Assembly (NCBI RefSeq): GCF_003048675.2
Contig: NZ_CP060707.1
Location: 1,860,001-1,924,000, forward strand
Reading direction: 5' to 3'
Source: Campylobacter concisus
GTDB lineage: Bacteria; Campylobacterota; Campylobacteria; Campylobacterales; Campylobacteraceae
Length of the DNA stretch: 64,000 bases
The notes beneath the pieces were generated by a model that had not been told where the DNA came from, did not search any database, and saw nothing but the letters and a program-made list of their open reading frames with translations. A program made the translations under genes and the position numbers. This document shows positions 63,915 through 64,000 of this stretch, in pieces. Within the stretch, counting starts at the first letter, position 1; each line of letters opens with the position of its first letter.

Positions 63915-64000
63915 TCATTTTACGTGATTGGCTAGGCTTGCTTTTATAAAGCCTAGTATCACAGGGTTTGGTCTAGTTAAGCGGCTAGTAAATTCAGGGT
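63915..64000 (-). CDS. pyrG: CTP synthase, C-terminal end (partial)
   Basis: Only the last 28 codons are in the window: PEFTSRLTRPNPVILGFIKA and a short tail. This is the glutaminase-domain end of CTP synthase, the HPEF motif carrying a catalytic-triad Glu. pyrG beside recJ matches C. jejuni as I recall it. Confidence 0.85.
   Translation of the reverse strand, partial: PEFTSRLTRPNPVILGFIKASLANHVK

Overview
The window reads as a stretch of a Campylobacter chromosome, most like the C. concisus / C. curvus group (inference). The DNA is AT-rich and full of the words AAATTT and TAAATTT. Ribosome binding sites are AAGGA or GGAG. Several promoters show TATAAT -10 boxes with little visible -35. Gene orders match what I recall of Campylobacter jejuni: nifU-murE-ybaB-PDZ protein-ispA-tkt, frr-secG, carbonic anhydrase-MscS channel, and pyrG-recJ. 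Most of the window is housekeeping DNA. I see no insertion sequence, prophage, CRISPR array or rRNA.

Layout. 0-0.7 kb: a coiled-coil protein, possibly cut by the window edge. 0.8-9.0 kb: a leftward run, nifU, a small helical protein, murE, a lipoprotein, panD, ybaB, a two-PDZ protein, ispA, tkt and uppP; it joins cell-wall and isoprenoid-carrier functions. 9.1-12.2 kb: a leftward ABC importer (substrate-binding protein, ATPase, permease) whose first gene encodes a 203-residue protein with the cysteine pattern of the [FeFe]-hydrogenase catalytic domain; this is the most unusual item here. 12.3-14.1 kb: one unknown gene and a gene-poor AT-rich stretch. 14.1-28.3 kb: one contiguous S10-spc-alpha ribosomal block, rpsJ to rplQ, with secY, map, infA and rpoA. 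It lacks rpmD and carries unusual structured spacers.

28.4-36.5 kb: a lipoprotein, an AAA ATPase, a secreted protein coupled to rnhB, a large membrane protein, and the leftward set Bax-inhibitor protein, ThiD2-like protein, secG, polysaccharide deacetylase and frr. 36.6-41.5 kb: a rightward set of carbonic anhydrase, MscS-type channel, a 52-residue protein with 26 acidic and no basic residues, and two tandem membrane diguanylate cyclases with intact inhibitory sites. 41.5-44.3 kb: a dctPQM TRAP transporter. 44.8-47.6 kb: sodB, a 1-kb non-coding stretch of diverged repeats, and a MalY/PatB-type enzyme.

47.7-52 kb: a DIP1984-family protein, a homocysteine-forming/cystathionine enzyme, thiol peroxidase with a Cys-Gly tail, and a NERD nuclease plus superfamily I helicase pair split at a T7 tract. 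52.5-53.3 kb: five tRNA genes (Ser-UGA, Cys, Leu-UAA, Gly-GCC, Ala-GGC), all with encoded CCA, around an entericidin-like lipoprotein. 53.4-58.3 kb: a kinase-like protein, a PepSY membrane protein, nrdB, a lipoprotein, a nitrilase-family hydrolase and pcm. 58.4-64 kb: three paralogous small outer-membrane beta-barrels interspersed with small secreted proteins, recJ and the 3' end of pyrG.

All family names come from reading the translated sequences without database searches.
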